From contig NZ_PCOC01000002.1 of assembly GCF_002975205.1 (NCBI RefSeq), forward strand, positions 496,001 to 560,000: DNA of 64,000 bases, read 5' to 3'. Positions within the stretch are counted from its first letter, which is position 1. Each line of letters starts with the position of its first letter. The translations under genes were made by a program, and so were the position numbers. This stretch comes from Ochrobactrum vermis (GTDB taxonomy: Bacteria; Pseudomonadota; Alphaproteobacteria; Rhizobiales; Rhizobiaceae). The notes under the pieces are model-generated. The model was not told where the DNA came from, ran no database searches, and saw only the letters and a program-made list of their open reading frames with translations. This document shows, in pieces, positions 18,350-25,652 of the stretch.

Positions 18350-18429
18350 CGATCAGATTTGTTCAGCCTGGGAATCTGTCGCGATTTGTAGTGGTTGTTC
18401 GGCAAGGAGAATAGGATTGGCGGGCATCG

Positions 18430-18728
18430 CTAAAAAGTAGTCTGCACTATGATCGCCGCAGCCCTAGCCATGCCTGTTTCGATAACGCGTTCCGCCCCAT
18501 TCGGCCGAGTTGTTGTGATCATAGAAGCGGTTATACATGGCTGTGAGATTGTCTGGCCGTTTTTAATTGGAAGCGGCATGCCTTTATAAACAAACTCGAT
18601 AAAGCCTTCATTGACGAATTTATTGCGAGCTGCTTGTCTATAGTTTCCAGCACGCACGCATCATGGATGTAGTGATGGACAAGCTGCCCCATCGTCTGGG
18701 CACGTGCTTCCTTTATATTTTTTATCAT
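18430..18728 (-). pseudogene. Decayed N-terminal fragment of protein-L-isoaspartate O-methyltransferase
   Basis: Two adjacent minus-strand frames together resemble the start of a PCMT. From the ATG at 18728 one frame gives ARAQTMGQLVHHYIHDACVL, similar to the N-terminal helix of the family. A frameshift around 18657 then moves to NKFVNEGFIEFVY followed by PLPIKNGQTISQP, the hallmark PLPIxxGQTISQP loop. After RVIETG the SAM-binding motif is garbled and a TAG follows at 18430-18432, so roughly the last 60 percent is missing. The IS element starts 17 bp upstream of the remnant ATG. PCMT repairs isoaspartate damage; this copy cannot function. Confidence 0.75.
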
Positions 18729-18763
18729 TGCGATCTCAGTCGAAATGACCTGCCACTGAAGTT

Positions 18764-19693
18764 TCATCCGGCTGCGATTAGAGCCTCGGCGGTTTTTGAT
18801 ACGCCACATGGCGTGATGGGAGCAACCGGCGGAAACGCGAAGCTTCCAAATTGCGTAGCGTTGGAGCCGGTTGCGGCGATGATCCCTGCATAATCTGCCG
18901 GGGTCTGGTATCCGAGCGATGAGTGGGGCCGGAAATTGTTGTAATCGTCGGCCCATTCGGCAATGGCGCTCCGGGCATGATCGAGACCAAAGAACAGGCT
19001 CTCGTTGAGTAACTCGTCGCGCATGCGGCCATTGAAACTCTCGACATAACCGTTTTGCATCGGTCTTCCCGGCGCGATGTAGTGCCACTCGACCTTGTGA
19101 TCCTTCGACCAGGCGAGGATGGCATTTGAGGTCAGTTCGGTCCCGTTGTCTGAAACAATCATGCCGGGCTTGCCTCTTCGCTCGACAAGCGTCGTCAGCT
19201 CCCTCGCGACACGGCGACCGGAGATAGATGTGTCCGGGATCGCCGCCAGGCATTCACGTGTGACGTCGTCAACCACATTGAGGATGCGGAAGCGTCTGCC
19301 GCAGGTGAACTGATCGTGGACGAAATCCAGCGACCAGCGAGCATTCGCCTTTGCTTCGACGAGGATCGGGGCACGCGTGCCAACAGCACGACGCCTGGCT
19401 TTCCGCTTGCGCACGGAAAGACCTTCCTCGCGATACAGCCGATAGATGCGATTAACCCCGGAAGGCTCTCCGTCTCGCCGAAGCAGAATGAACAGCCGTC
19501 GGTAGCCGAACCGTCGTCGCTCGTTGGCCAGATCGCGCAACTTTGCTCGCAATTCGACCTCCGGCGGTCGGCAGGACCGATAGCGGATCATCTTGCGATC
19601 AGCCGACACAATCTGGCAGGCCCGCCGCTCCGAAAGACCCAATATATCCTTCAGATGTGCAACGGCGTCACGCTTTGCGGCAGGCCCTACCAT
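18764..19693 (-). CDS. IS3-family transposase OrfB (DDE integrase domain)
   Basis: A 309-residue frame carrying an N-terminal HTH_21-like segment ([20 protein letters not shown]) and an rve integrase core. The catalytic triad is visible as Asp in SLDFVHDQF, Asp in VSDNGTE and Glu in [16 protein letters not shown]. It overlaps orfA by 7 bp; in this family the active OrfAB transposase is made by a -1 ribosomal frameshift in the overlap. No internal stop was seen. Confidence 0.93.
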   Translation of the reverse strand: MVGPAAKRDAVAHLKDILGLSERRACQIVSADRKMIRYRSCRPPEVELRAKLRDLANERRRFGYRRLFILLRRDGEPSGVNRIYRLYREEGLSVRKRKARRRAVGTRAPILVEAKANARWSLDFVHDQFTCGRRFRILNVVDDVTRECLAAIPDTSISGRRVARELTTLVERRGKPGMIVSDNGTELTSNAILAWSKDHKVEWHYIAPGRPMQNGYVESFNGRMRDELLNESLFFGLDHARSAIAEWADDYNNFRPHSSLGYQTPADYAGIIAATGSNATQFGSFAFPPVAPITPCGVSKTAEALIAAG

Positions 19694-19953
19694 TTTTTTC
19701 CGAGAAGCTCACGAAGAGCGGCAACATCCAGCATCTGCTCGGCCAGCAACTTCTTCAGCTTGGCATTCTCGTCCTCAAGCGCCTTCAGACGCTTGGCCTC
19801 CGACACTTCCATGCCGCCGTATTTGGCCTTCCAGTTGTAAAAGGTCGCCTCGGAAATCCCGTGCTTGCGGCAAAGATCAGCGGCCTTAACGCCCGCCTCC
19901 TGCTCCTTCAACACCCCAATGATCTGCTCTTCCGTAAATCTCTGCTTCTTCAT
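19687..19953 (-). CDS. IS3-family transposase OrfA (HTH_Tnp_1)
   Basis: An 88-residue protein with a helix-turn-helix ([20 protein letters not shown], then [20 protein letters not shown]) that binds the element ends. A leucine-zipper-like coiled coil ([20 protein letters not shown]) supports oligomerisation. The size and sequence are typical for the IS407 group. Confidence 0.93.
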   Translation of the reverse strand: MKKQRFTEEQIIGVLKEQEAGVKAADLCRKHGISEATFYNWKAKYGGMEVSEAKRLKALEDENAKLKKLLAEQMLDVAALRELLGKKW

Positions 19954-20015
19954 AAGTCCGTCCTCAATGGGCCGAACTCTAATCCAATCTGGAGGAAATT
20001 CTTAGTGGCAGGTCA

Positions 20016-20364
20016 GAAACGCTCCAAATCCAACACCGGCGGAGGCATCCGTGAATAGGCCGGAAAATGAGGATTAACGAGCTTATTGCTCAGGTGGTCG
20101 AGTTAGGCTTTTCAAATCAAGCACAGACAGCCATGCCATGAGGCATCGAGGAGCCGGAGCCGCCCATATGGGTACTTCAGCTTCATATATGCAAATTCGG
20201 GATATGGTGATCGTTAGGCTGAAAGCCAGGGGTGTTGAGGAAATCGTGTTTGCAGATGCAAGCGCCATAGCGCGATCAGCTTTTGAATTTGCTATGCTGA
20301 AAATCTGTTCTGGATCAAACGTAATATAGATCCATATTACATCAACAATTTCAAGGAGATCGAA
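20016..20364. other. Gap between the insertion sequence and tRNA-Val
   Basis: Short plus-strand frames occur here (one at 20067 starting MRINELIAQVVELGF, and 20138-20329 with LKARGVEEIVFADASAIARS), but neither was recognised. They may be broken remnants in the debris next to the tRNA. No integrase gene was seen. Confidence 0.4.
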
Positions 20365-20440
<76 letters not shown>

Positions 20441-20552
20441 TTCGATGTGGCGCATACACCATATCGCGTTGCGCCCGTCAATGCCCTTTTATGAAGTTTT
20501 TTCGTCTTTTTGTTGATGACAAAACAAAGGACCGCAAATCCGCTGGATCGCC

Positions 20553-20915
20553 TTAGGCGGCGATCAGCATTTTTTCGATTTCGTTGACCAAATCGCGCAG
20601 GTGGAATGGCTTGGAAAGCACCTTTGCGTCGCGTGGTGCGTCCGAATCGGGGTTGAGCGCAACAGCGGCAAAGCCGGTAATGAACATGATTTTCAGGTCC
20701 GGATCGATTTCTGTGGCGCGGCGCGCCAGTTCGATACCGTCCATTTCCGGCATGACAATATCGGTCAGCAGAAGGGAGAAAGGCTCTTCCTGCAGTCTTT
20801 CATACGCGCTTGCACCATTGTCGAAGTGCGTTACGTGATATCCGGCTTTTTCCAGCGCCTTGACGAGGAAGCGGCGCATATCATTGTCATCTTCAGCTAG
20901 AAGGATTCTCTTCAT
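20553..20915 (-). CDS. cpdR: CpdR-like single-domain response regulator
   Basis: A 120-residue receiver-only protein. In alphaproteobacteria unphosphorylated CpdR brings cell-cycle substrates to the ClpXP protease, and the CckA-ChpT phosphorelay turns it off. The acidic pocket (AEDD, residues 7-10), the phospho-acceptor Asp52 in LLLTDIVMPEMDG, the Thr in FITGFAA and the Lys in LSKPF are all present, and no output domain follows. The ATG at 20915 gives the length usual for CpdR; the open frame to 20981 adds unrelated residues. Confidence 0.88.
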   Translation of the reverse strand: MKRILLAEDDNDMRRFLVKALEKAGYHVTHFDNGASAYERLQEEPFSLLLTDIVMPEMDGIELARRATEIDPDLKIMFITGFAAVALNPDSDAPRDAKVLSKPFHLRDLVNEIEKMLIAA

Positions 20916-21224
20916 TTTTCCGTCCGAATTCTGTGTCGTGTTCATCGCCCAAAAGCTGACCCTTAACGACTCGATATTCACCGTAGAAAACGCTTCTTTG
21001 GTAAATATGGAATGAATGCTCGCGCGAATGTTAATTGTTATGGCGCGTATTTGGCAACAAGCTGTTCAGTGTGACAGGATTGTCGCATATGCACGCCCAT
21101 GCACGAGCGGCGGGATTCGCCTTCCTGCCATTTGCACGCATGGGCTGTCTGACGTAATTTGGTGTGTTACTGGTGAGGATCGTCGTCGGATGGTTCGGGT
21201 GTTCCGGTCGAAAACGGGTGAAGA
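20916..21224. other. Divergent intergenic region of cpdR and the amidohydrolase gene
   Basis: Nothing beyond promoter space for the two divergent genes is recognised. A plus-strand frame (21016-21228) lacks protein-like composition and a good ribosome site, and was not accepted as a gene. Confidence 0.5.
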
Positions 21225-22115
21225 ATGAGTTTGGAGCGCGATTTTAGTCTGATACCGCCCTTCGAGATATGCGCTCCGGCGGAACAGCGCATTCCGTTTG
21301 TCTTCAATTCACCGCATAGCGGACGCTATTATCCGCACTCCTTTGTAGAGGCCTCGCGTCTCGACGCATTGAGTATACGCCATTCGGAAGACTGTTATGT
21401 CGATGAGTTGTTTGCTTCGGCAACACGGCTAGGGGCGCCTTTGCTCAAGGCGCATTTCCCGCGCGCATTTCTCGACGTGAACCGTGAGGCCTACGAACTC
21501 GATCCGCGTATGTTTGCCGAGCCGCTGCCGCCTTTCGTCAACAGCCAGTCGGCGCGTGTTGCCGGCGGGCTTGGCACGGTTCCGCGTCTGGTCGGTGAGG
21601 GGCAGTTAATCTATCCGGGACGCATCCCACTTGCCGAAGCCTTCTATCGCATCGAAGACCTCTACAAGCCGTATCACCATGCGCTTGATGCACTGCTTCA
21701 GTCCACGCGCGAGCATTTTGGTTATGCGGTTCTGATCGACTGCCACTCGATGCCGGGAGGAGTGCGTCCCGGTGAGGTCGGCTCGCGGCCAGATTTCATT
21801 GTTGGTGACCGTTTTGGTCGGTCGTGCAGTGAGAGGCTCACGCACGCCGCCATCGATCTGTTGCAGAATCTGGGCTACACCGTTGCGCACAACAAGCCCT
21901 ATGCAGGTGGATTCATTACCGAGCATTACGGAAGGCCCGCCATGGCCTGCCATGCACTGCAGATAGAAATCAATCGCAGTATCTACGTGAACGAGCAGAG
22001 CCTGCATAAGCTTGCGGGTTTCGAGGCGCTCTGTGCCGATCTGCATGGATTTTTGAGCGATCTGACATCCTTGCCGGATGATCTGTTTATCGCGCCGCCT
22101 CTGGCTGCAGAGTAA
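21225..22115 (+). CDS. N-formylglutamate amidohydrolase family protein
   Basis: A 296-residue zinc-dependent hydrolase of the HutG-type FGase family, whose characterised members cleave N-formyl-L-glutamate to formate and glutamate in histidine degradation. The N-terminal FVFNSPHSGRYYP block, DCHSMPGG and the C-terminal GGFITEHYGRP...ALQIEINRSIY segment are diagnostic and contain the likely metal ligands (His and Glu/Asp). No hut genes are nearby, so a role in histidine catabolism is not supported by context; it may act on other N-acyl amino acids. The gene ends just before the convergent small RNA. Confidence 0.88.
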   Translation: MSLERDFSLIPPFEICAPAEQRIPFVFNSPHSGRYYPHSFVEASRLDALSIRHSEDCYVDELFASATRLGAPLLKAHFPRAFLDVNREAYELDPRMFAEPLPPFVNSQSARVAGGLGTVPRLVGEGQLIYPGRIPLAEAFYRIEDLYKPYHHALDALLQSTREHFGYAVLIDCHSMPGGVRPGEVGSRPDFIVGDRFGRSCSERLTHAAIDLLQNLGYTVAHNKPYAGGFITEHYGRPAMACHALQIEINRSIYVNEQSLHKLAGFEALCADLHGFLSDLTSLPDDLFIAPPLAAE

Positions 22116-22140
22116 CTCGCCTCGTCGAGTACGTTTCTCA

Positions 22141-22177
22141 GATAAAAAGAACCGCGCCCGAACGATACGAGCGCGGT
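22141..22177 (-). terminator. Rho-independent terminator of the small RNA
   Basis: A 7-bp GC-rich stem (ACCGCGC/GCGCGGT, 22151-22157 with 22171-22177) is followed on the minus strand by TCTTTTTATC. This fixes the strand and the 3' end of the small RNA. Confidence 0.85.
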
Positions 22178-22228
22178 CAAAGACTAGGGAGGAAATGCCC
22201 CGAAAGGCATCGACAGGAAAACCTGTCT
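22143..22228 (-). ncRNA. mmgR/suhB-type (alpha-r8) small regulatory RNA
   Basis: A predicted transcript of about 86 bases with three hairpins: GACAGG/CCTGTC, ATGCC/GGCAT and the terminator stem. Between the second and third lies a single-stranded CU-rich stretch TTTCCTCCCT, complementary to Shine-Dalgarno sequences. As recalled, this 10-base motif is the conserved core of the alphaproteobacterial mmgR/suhB sRNA, which in Sinorhizobium is linked to carbon storage control. It lies beside an inositol-monophosphatase (SuhB)-family gene, the context that gave the Rfam family its name. A good promoter and terminator flank it. Confidence 0.82.
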
Positions 22229-22235
22229 GGGATTT

Positions 22236-22264
22236 AAGTTACGTCTGAATGTCATTAACGTCAA
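22236..22264 (-). promoter_or_regulatory. Sigma70-type promoter of the small RNA
   Basis: On the minus strand TTGACG (22259-22264) and TAACTT (22236-22241) are separated by 17 bases, placing the start near 22228, just before the first hairpin. The agreement with the folded RNA makes this a strong prediction. Confidence 0.7.
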
Positions 22265-22370
22265 GAAAATGCGCATATTTTTTGAGCGAATTTCAATATG
22301 CTCATTATGTAGGCAAAATTAGCATGGTTTGCACAAGGATGCGCCATGTCTTGGAAACAGGAGTTCGGGG

Positions 22371-23153
22371 TTGCTGATCGACAAGGCATTTTTTTCCGAA
22401 GTGGCTGCTGCAGCGGCTGCTGAAACGCTTCCGCGTTTTCGTCAGCTGACGGAAATAGACAACAAATATAGCGTAGGTTTCGATCCGGTGACCGAAGCGG
22501 ACCGTGCGGCGGAACGTGCGATTCGGGCGGTTATTGCTGGTGCCTTTCCCAACCATGGTATTCTTGGGGAAGAATATGGGCCGGAGAATATCGACCGCAG
22601 CCATGTCTGGGTCATCGATCCCATTGACGGAACCCGTGCCTTCATTTCCGGACTGCCGGTTTGGGGCACGCTTGTGGGCCTGACCATCGATGGGGATGCC
22701 AAGGCGGGAATGATGTCGCAACCCTTCACGGGGGAATTGTTCTACAGCGACGGTAATGGCGCCTATCTCGTGCGTGGCGGCGGGGAGGGCACGCCGCGCC
22801 GTCTGTCCGTGCGCAAGAATGCCGCTCTGGCCGATGCGACAATGTTCACAACGACACCCGCCCTTTTCAAAGGGGAAAGCCGCAAGGGATTTGACCGTCT
22901 GGAAGGCGCTGTGCGGCTGTCGCGTTATGGAGTTGATTGCTATGCCTTCGCCATGCTGGCAAGCGGGTTTGCTGATATCGTGGTTGAAGCCGGTCTGCAG
23001 CCTTATGACATCGTCGCTCTCATTCCGCTGATCGAGCAGGCCGGTGGTGTGGTGACGCAACGCGATGGCAGTCCGGCGGAAAAGGGTGGTGATGTTGTCG
23101 CCGCAGCTTCACCCGAATTGCACAGGGCAGTTCTCGATCTTTTGAACGGTTGA
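22371..23153 (+). CDS. Inositol-monophosphatase-family phosphatase (histidinol-phosphatase HisN-like)
   Basis: A protein of about 260 residues of the Mg-dependent FIG superfamily. The metal-binding motifs are clear: DPVTEADRAAE near the N-terminus, GEEYG, and WVIDPIDGTRAF with the catalytic Asp pair; later VDCYAFAMLASGFADIVVEAGLQPYD completes the family signature. Members with this sequence style are annotated as histidinol-phosphatases that finish histidine biosynthesis, though SuhB-type activity is possible. No ATG fits; the TTG at 22371 with GGAG upstream seems the best start, and a TTG at 22329 is an alternative. The stop codon abuts the stop of the convergent hydrolase gene. Confidence 0.85.
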   Translation: MLIDKAFFSEVAAAAAAETLPRFRQLTEIDNKYSVGFDPVTEADRAAERAIRAVIAGAFPNHGILGEEYGPENIDRSHVWVIDPIDGTRAFISGLPVWGTLVGLTIDGDAKAGMMSQPFTGELFYSDGNGAYLVRGGGEGTPRRLSVRKNAALADATMFTTTPALFKGESRKGFDRLEGAVRLSRYGVDCYAFAMLASGFADIVVEAGLQPYDIVALIPLIEQAGGVVTQRDGSPAEKGGDVVAAASPELHRAVLDLLNG

Positions 23154-24146
23154 TCAGATGCCGGAGATCGCAGGCTCAATGGTCTCCGGCATGGTTTCAA
23201 CTTCCGAAGAACCGGGAATGAACGCATCGAAGGCGGCCCAGAGCTGCTCACGATAAAAGTCGACTTCCTGAAGCATTTCATGACGGGCGCCGGTAATCGT
23301 CGTCAGCGAGATATTGCGCGTGCGCGCCACGAAGCGCTCGATCACCGACGTGGAAACCACACGATCCGCTCCAGCGGCAATGATGAGGACCGGTACTGTC
23401 GGTCCTTTGTAAAAATCCGGCTGATTGATGCGGCGTGCTGTTTCGAGCGCGCTCCAGAGCCAGCGGGCAGTCGGGCCGCCAAGTGCAAGATCCGGGTGAA
23501 GGCGTGGAATTTCCATATTCCGCATGAAGCGAGCCGGGTCACTGGTCAGCGGATTTCCTGCAAAGGGTCGCGAAGCCAGTCTGCGGCCGCCGGAGGCGTA
23601 AACCTGGCCGAGGCCAAGCCATCGAAAGGCGGATGCGATGCGGCGTACATTGTCGTCGCTGAGCCTTTGACCATCAAGCCCCATGAAGGGCGCACAAAGC
23701 ACCATGCGACTGATGCGCGATGTCAGTCTGCCCATCGCGGAAAGTGCTACAAGCGCACCGGCAGAATGACCGAGAATGTAGAAGGGCGGGGGACAGTCGG
23801 GCAAAGCGACCTGATCAAGGATGAGGTCGAGATCATCGCAATAATCGTCGAAATTGCGAACGTAACCGCGCTGACGATCTTTCAGCAGCCGGTGTGAGCC
23901 GCCCTGTCCGCGCCAGTCGAAAGTCACGACCGTGAAACCGCGTGCGCTCAGATCGGTCATGGTTTCGAAGTATTTTTCGATGAATTCGTTGCGCCCCTGG
24001 AGCAGGACCACTGTTCCCCGTATCGGCCTCGTTTCGGCTTTCAGAATGGCATAGCGCAGGGTTTTGCCGCCCTTCGCTTCAAGCAGCCCAGCCTTTATCC
24101 CATGCGGGTTCGGGTTCGCATCGGTTTCGAAAAGCAGTTCCGACAT
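23154..24146 (-). CDS. Alpha/beta-hydrolase, lysophospholipase-like
   Basis: A 330-residue serine hydrolase related to PldB lysophospholipase and monoglyceride lipases. The strand RGFTVVTFDWRGQGGS precedes the nucleophile elbow GHSAG. The acid residue is probably the Asp in AAGADRVVS and the general base is the His in GARHEML, so the triad appears complete. No signal peptide is visible, so it is probably cytoplasmic. It is convergent with the phosphatase gene. Confidence 0.85.
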   Translation of the reverse strand: MSELLFETDANPNPHGIKAGLLEAKGGKTLRYAILKAETRPIRGTVVLLQGRNEFIEKYFETMTDLSARGFTVVTFDWRGQGGSHRLLKDRQRGYVRNFDDYCDDLDLILDQVALPDCPPPFYILGHSAGALVALSAMGRLTSRISRMVLCAPFMGLDGQRLSDDNVRRIASAFRWLGLGQVYASGGRRLASRPFAGNPLTSDPARFMRNMEIPRLHPDLALGGPTARWLWSALETARRINQPDFYKGPTVPVLIIAAGADRVVSTSVIERFVARTRNISLTTITGARHEMLQEVDFYREQLWAAFDAFIPGSSEVETMPETIEPAISGI

Positions 24147-24208
24147 CCGATTGCGGGCCTTTCTGTTTCAGGTTGGGATATTTGCTGCCAGTATAATGGG
24201 GCAATTGA

Positions 24209-24247
24209 TGATAAAAAGTAACCGGAAGTTCGAGAACGAACTTCCGG
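24209..24247 (-). terminator. Rho-independent terminator
   Basis: An 11-bp perfect stem (CCGGAAGTTCG/CGAACTTCCGG) with an AGAA loop on the plus strand is followed on the minus strand by TTACTTTTTATC. It terminates the gene at 24318-24716. Confidence 0.8.
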
Positions 24248-24317
24248 CTCAAAGAACAGCCGATGCAAGGGACGTTACGCCGGCTGGCCTATCGAAAAAA
24301 TCTGAAGAAAGAAGTGT

Positions 24318-24716
24318 TCAGTATCCGCCAGGGCGGCGCTCGCCGACGATGCGGCCTGAATAGGCATCGACCATGACGATGACGCGACGACCGTTCGGTC
24401 TTGTGGCCCGTACGAAATAGGTGTCGCGGTTGAGGCGTATATCGCCGACGTCATAGCCGCGGCGTTCCAGCGAGCGTGCGACACGGCGCGGTCCCATGAT
24501 GTCGCGACGGCCATAATCGTCGCCCCAGCCTGGGCGGCGGTCCGGTCCGCCATCCCAATCGGGACGCGGTCCCGGATAAGGGCGCGGCGGACGGTAGCCG
24601 TCATCATCGTAATACTGAATCTGAACGCGCAGGCCGCTATCGGCTGCAAGGGAGGGGGTCGCAAAACCGGTCGCGACGGTGGCAAGTGCGGCAAAAGCGA
24701 GAACAGCTTTTCTCAT
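24318..24716 (-). CDS. Small secreted protein, unknown function
   Basis: A 132-residue protein with a clear signal peptide (MRKAVLAFAALATVATGF, cleavage after SLA). A low-complexity linker rich in Asp, Gly, Pro, Arg and Tyr (about residues 36-75) follows, then a small C-terminal domain with alternating strands (GDIRLNRDTYFVRATRPNG, VDAYSGRIVGE) that resembles a PepSY-type fold. Such proteins are periplasmic in Rhizobiales, but no function is assigned. It is monocistronic with its own terminator. Confidence 0.75.
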   Translation of the reverse strand: MRKAVLAFAALATVATGFATPSLAADSGLRVQIQYYDDDGYRPPRPYPGPRPDWDGGPDRRPGWGDDYGRRDIMGPRRVARSLERRGYDVGDIRLNRDTYFVRATRPNGRRVIVMVDAYSGRIVGERRPGGY

Positions 24717-25020
24717 AACCGTGATCCTTCAGTGAACCCGCTCTGCAGCAGGCATGGTGGGACATTAGCCCCAAGCGGCTGAACGCTCGCCAAAGATGGT
24801 GTTCATTTTGGGTTCATTGTGCGGCGGATCCCCAAAATGTAGGCCCCTATCGATCAGGAGTTGTTACGCCAAGTGACAGCCCGTGTAAGCCTGCGTTCCG
24901 CAGTCTTCACGTGCATGCGGCCTTGAAATGAAAAAGAACCGTTCCCAAATGAGTTTTGCGGTCGCCACATAGGGGCCGCCGGCATCAAGGAATTCGCCAA
25001 TTAGGGAGTTTCGCCGCCTT

Positions 25021-25077
25021 GCATGATTCCGAATGCGCTTAGCGGATTTCGGAAAAGATCATGCTGAACAAGCATTA
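25021..25077 (+). repeat. Diverged copy of the interspersed palindromic repeat
   Basis: GCATGATTCCGAA and TTTCGGAAAAGATCATGC form a long imperfect inverted repeat. The core resembles the other copies in this window (CATCCCGAAAA...CGGTTTTCGGATAAGATGCG). It lies inside the hsp20 5' leader. Confidence 0.5.
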
Positions 25078-25102
25078 TGTCGCTCTAAAGGAGGGCTAAC
25101 AC
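25021..25102 (+). promoter_or_regulatory. Possible ROSE-type RNA thermometer in the hsp20 leader
   Basis: Three consecutive stem-loops can form: the long palindrome at 25021-25066, ATGC/GCAT around 25062-25076, and a short stem in which TCGCT (25080-25084) faces the ribosome site AAAGGAGGGC (25087-25096). ROSE elements in rhizobial small heat-shock genes use a UYGCU motif in just this position to mask the Shine-Dalgarno sequence until heat opens it. The match is by motif and position only; no folding calculation was done. Confidence 0.45.
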
Positions 25103-25573
25103 ATGCGTCACGTAGATTTTTCCCCGCTCTATCGTTCCACGGTTGGTTTCGATCGGCTTTTCACCATGCTTGATACGCTCGCTTCGCCGGAAGGTAACCA
25201 GTCCTATCCGCCGTATAATATCGAGCGCACGGGTGAGAACACCTATCGCATAACCATGGCGGTTGCGGGTTTTTCCGAAAGCGAACTCGAAATCGAAGCG
25301 CATCGCAACCAACTGTCCGTCAAGGGCCAGAAGGCCGATGAAAATGCTTCCGATGTTGGCGAAGTTCTCTATCGTGGTATTGCCTCGCGTGCTTTCGAGC
25401 GCCGGTTCCAGCTTGCCGACTTCGTTGAAGTTGCCGGTGCGAGCCTGAAGAACGGTCTCCTGCACATCGATCTCAAGCGCGAGATTCCAGAACAGATGAA
25501 ACCGCGCAAGATCGAAGTTACCAAGGCCGGCTCTGACGGCGCTCAGCAGATCGAGGCAAAGACTGCCCACTAA
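25103..25573 (+). CDS. Small heat-shock protein Hsp20 (IbpA type)
   Basis: A 156-residue cytoplasmic chaperone that holds unfolding proteins for the DnaK system. The alpha-crystallin domain runs from about residue 35 ([20 protein letters not shown]) to the signature [16 protein letters not shown] near residue 120. The N-terminal segment FDRLFTML is typical of class A rhizobial sHsps. AAAGGAGG lies 8 bases upstream of the ATG within a potentially heat-sensitive hairpin. Confidence 0.93.
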   Translation: MRHVDFSPLYRSTVGFDRLFTMLDTLASPEGNQSYPPYNIERTGENTYRITMAVAGFSESELEIEAHRNQLSVKGQKADENASDVGEVLYRGIASRAFERRFQLADFVEVAGASLKNGLLHIDLKREIPEQMKPRKIEVTKAGSDGAQQIEAKTAH

Positions 25574-25599
25574 TCGCGGATGAGCCTATAGAAATTAGC

Positions 25600-25635
25600 A
25601 AGGCGGCGCCCAAAGCGCCGCCTTTCTTATTTTTC
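25600..25635 (+). terminator. Rho-independent terminator of hsp20
   Basis: The 9-bp stem AGGCGGCGC/GCGCCGCCT is followed by TTCTTATTTTT, about 30 bases after the hsp20 stop. It can also serve the convergent threonine aldolase gene less efficiently. Confidence 0.88.
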
Positions 25636-25652
25636 GCAGACAATTAAAAGTT

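Larger units (their letters stand above)
18746..20015 (-). mobile_element. Complete IS3-family insertion sequence (IS407 group)
   Basis: The 1270-bp element is bounded by imperfect terminal inverted repeats: the left end reads TGACCTGCCACTGAAG and the right end, read inward, TGACCTGCCACTAAGA. It is flanked by the direct repeat GAAA (18742-18745 and 20016-20019), the 4-bp target duplication expected for the IS407 group. It contains orfA and orfB in the usual overlapping arrangement. Intact ends, duplication and open frames suggest a recent, possibly still mobile copy. Confidence 0.93.
24717..25102. other. Divergent intergenic region upstream of hsp20
   Basis: No gene is seen. The right part (25021-25102) is a structured leader of hsp20, listed separately. 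The rest is promoter space for the secreted protein on the minus strand and hsp20 on the plus strand. Confidence 0.55.

Noticed and set aside
18531..19253. A 240-codon frame running across the IS left end into the pcm remnant
   Set aside because: Most of it is an out-of-frame shadow of the transposase; only its last part coincides with the pcm fragment, which has its own ATG at 18728.
21016..21228. Small gene overlapping the start of the amidohydrolase gene
   Set aside because: No ribosome site, no protein-like pattern and no family motif; the overlap with the next ATG is by chance.
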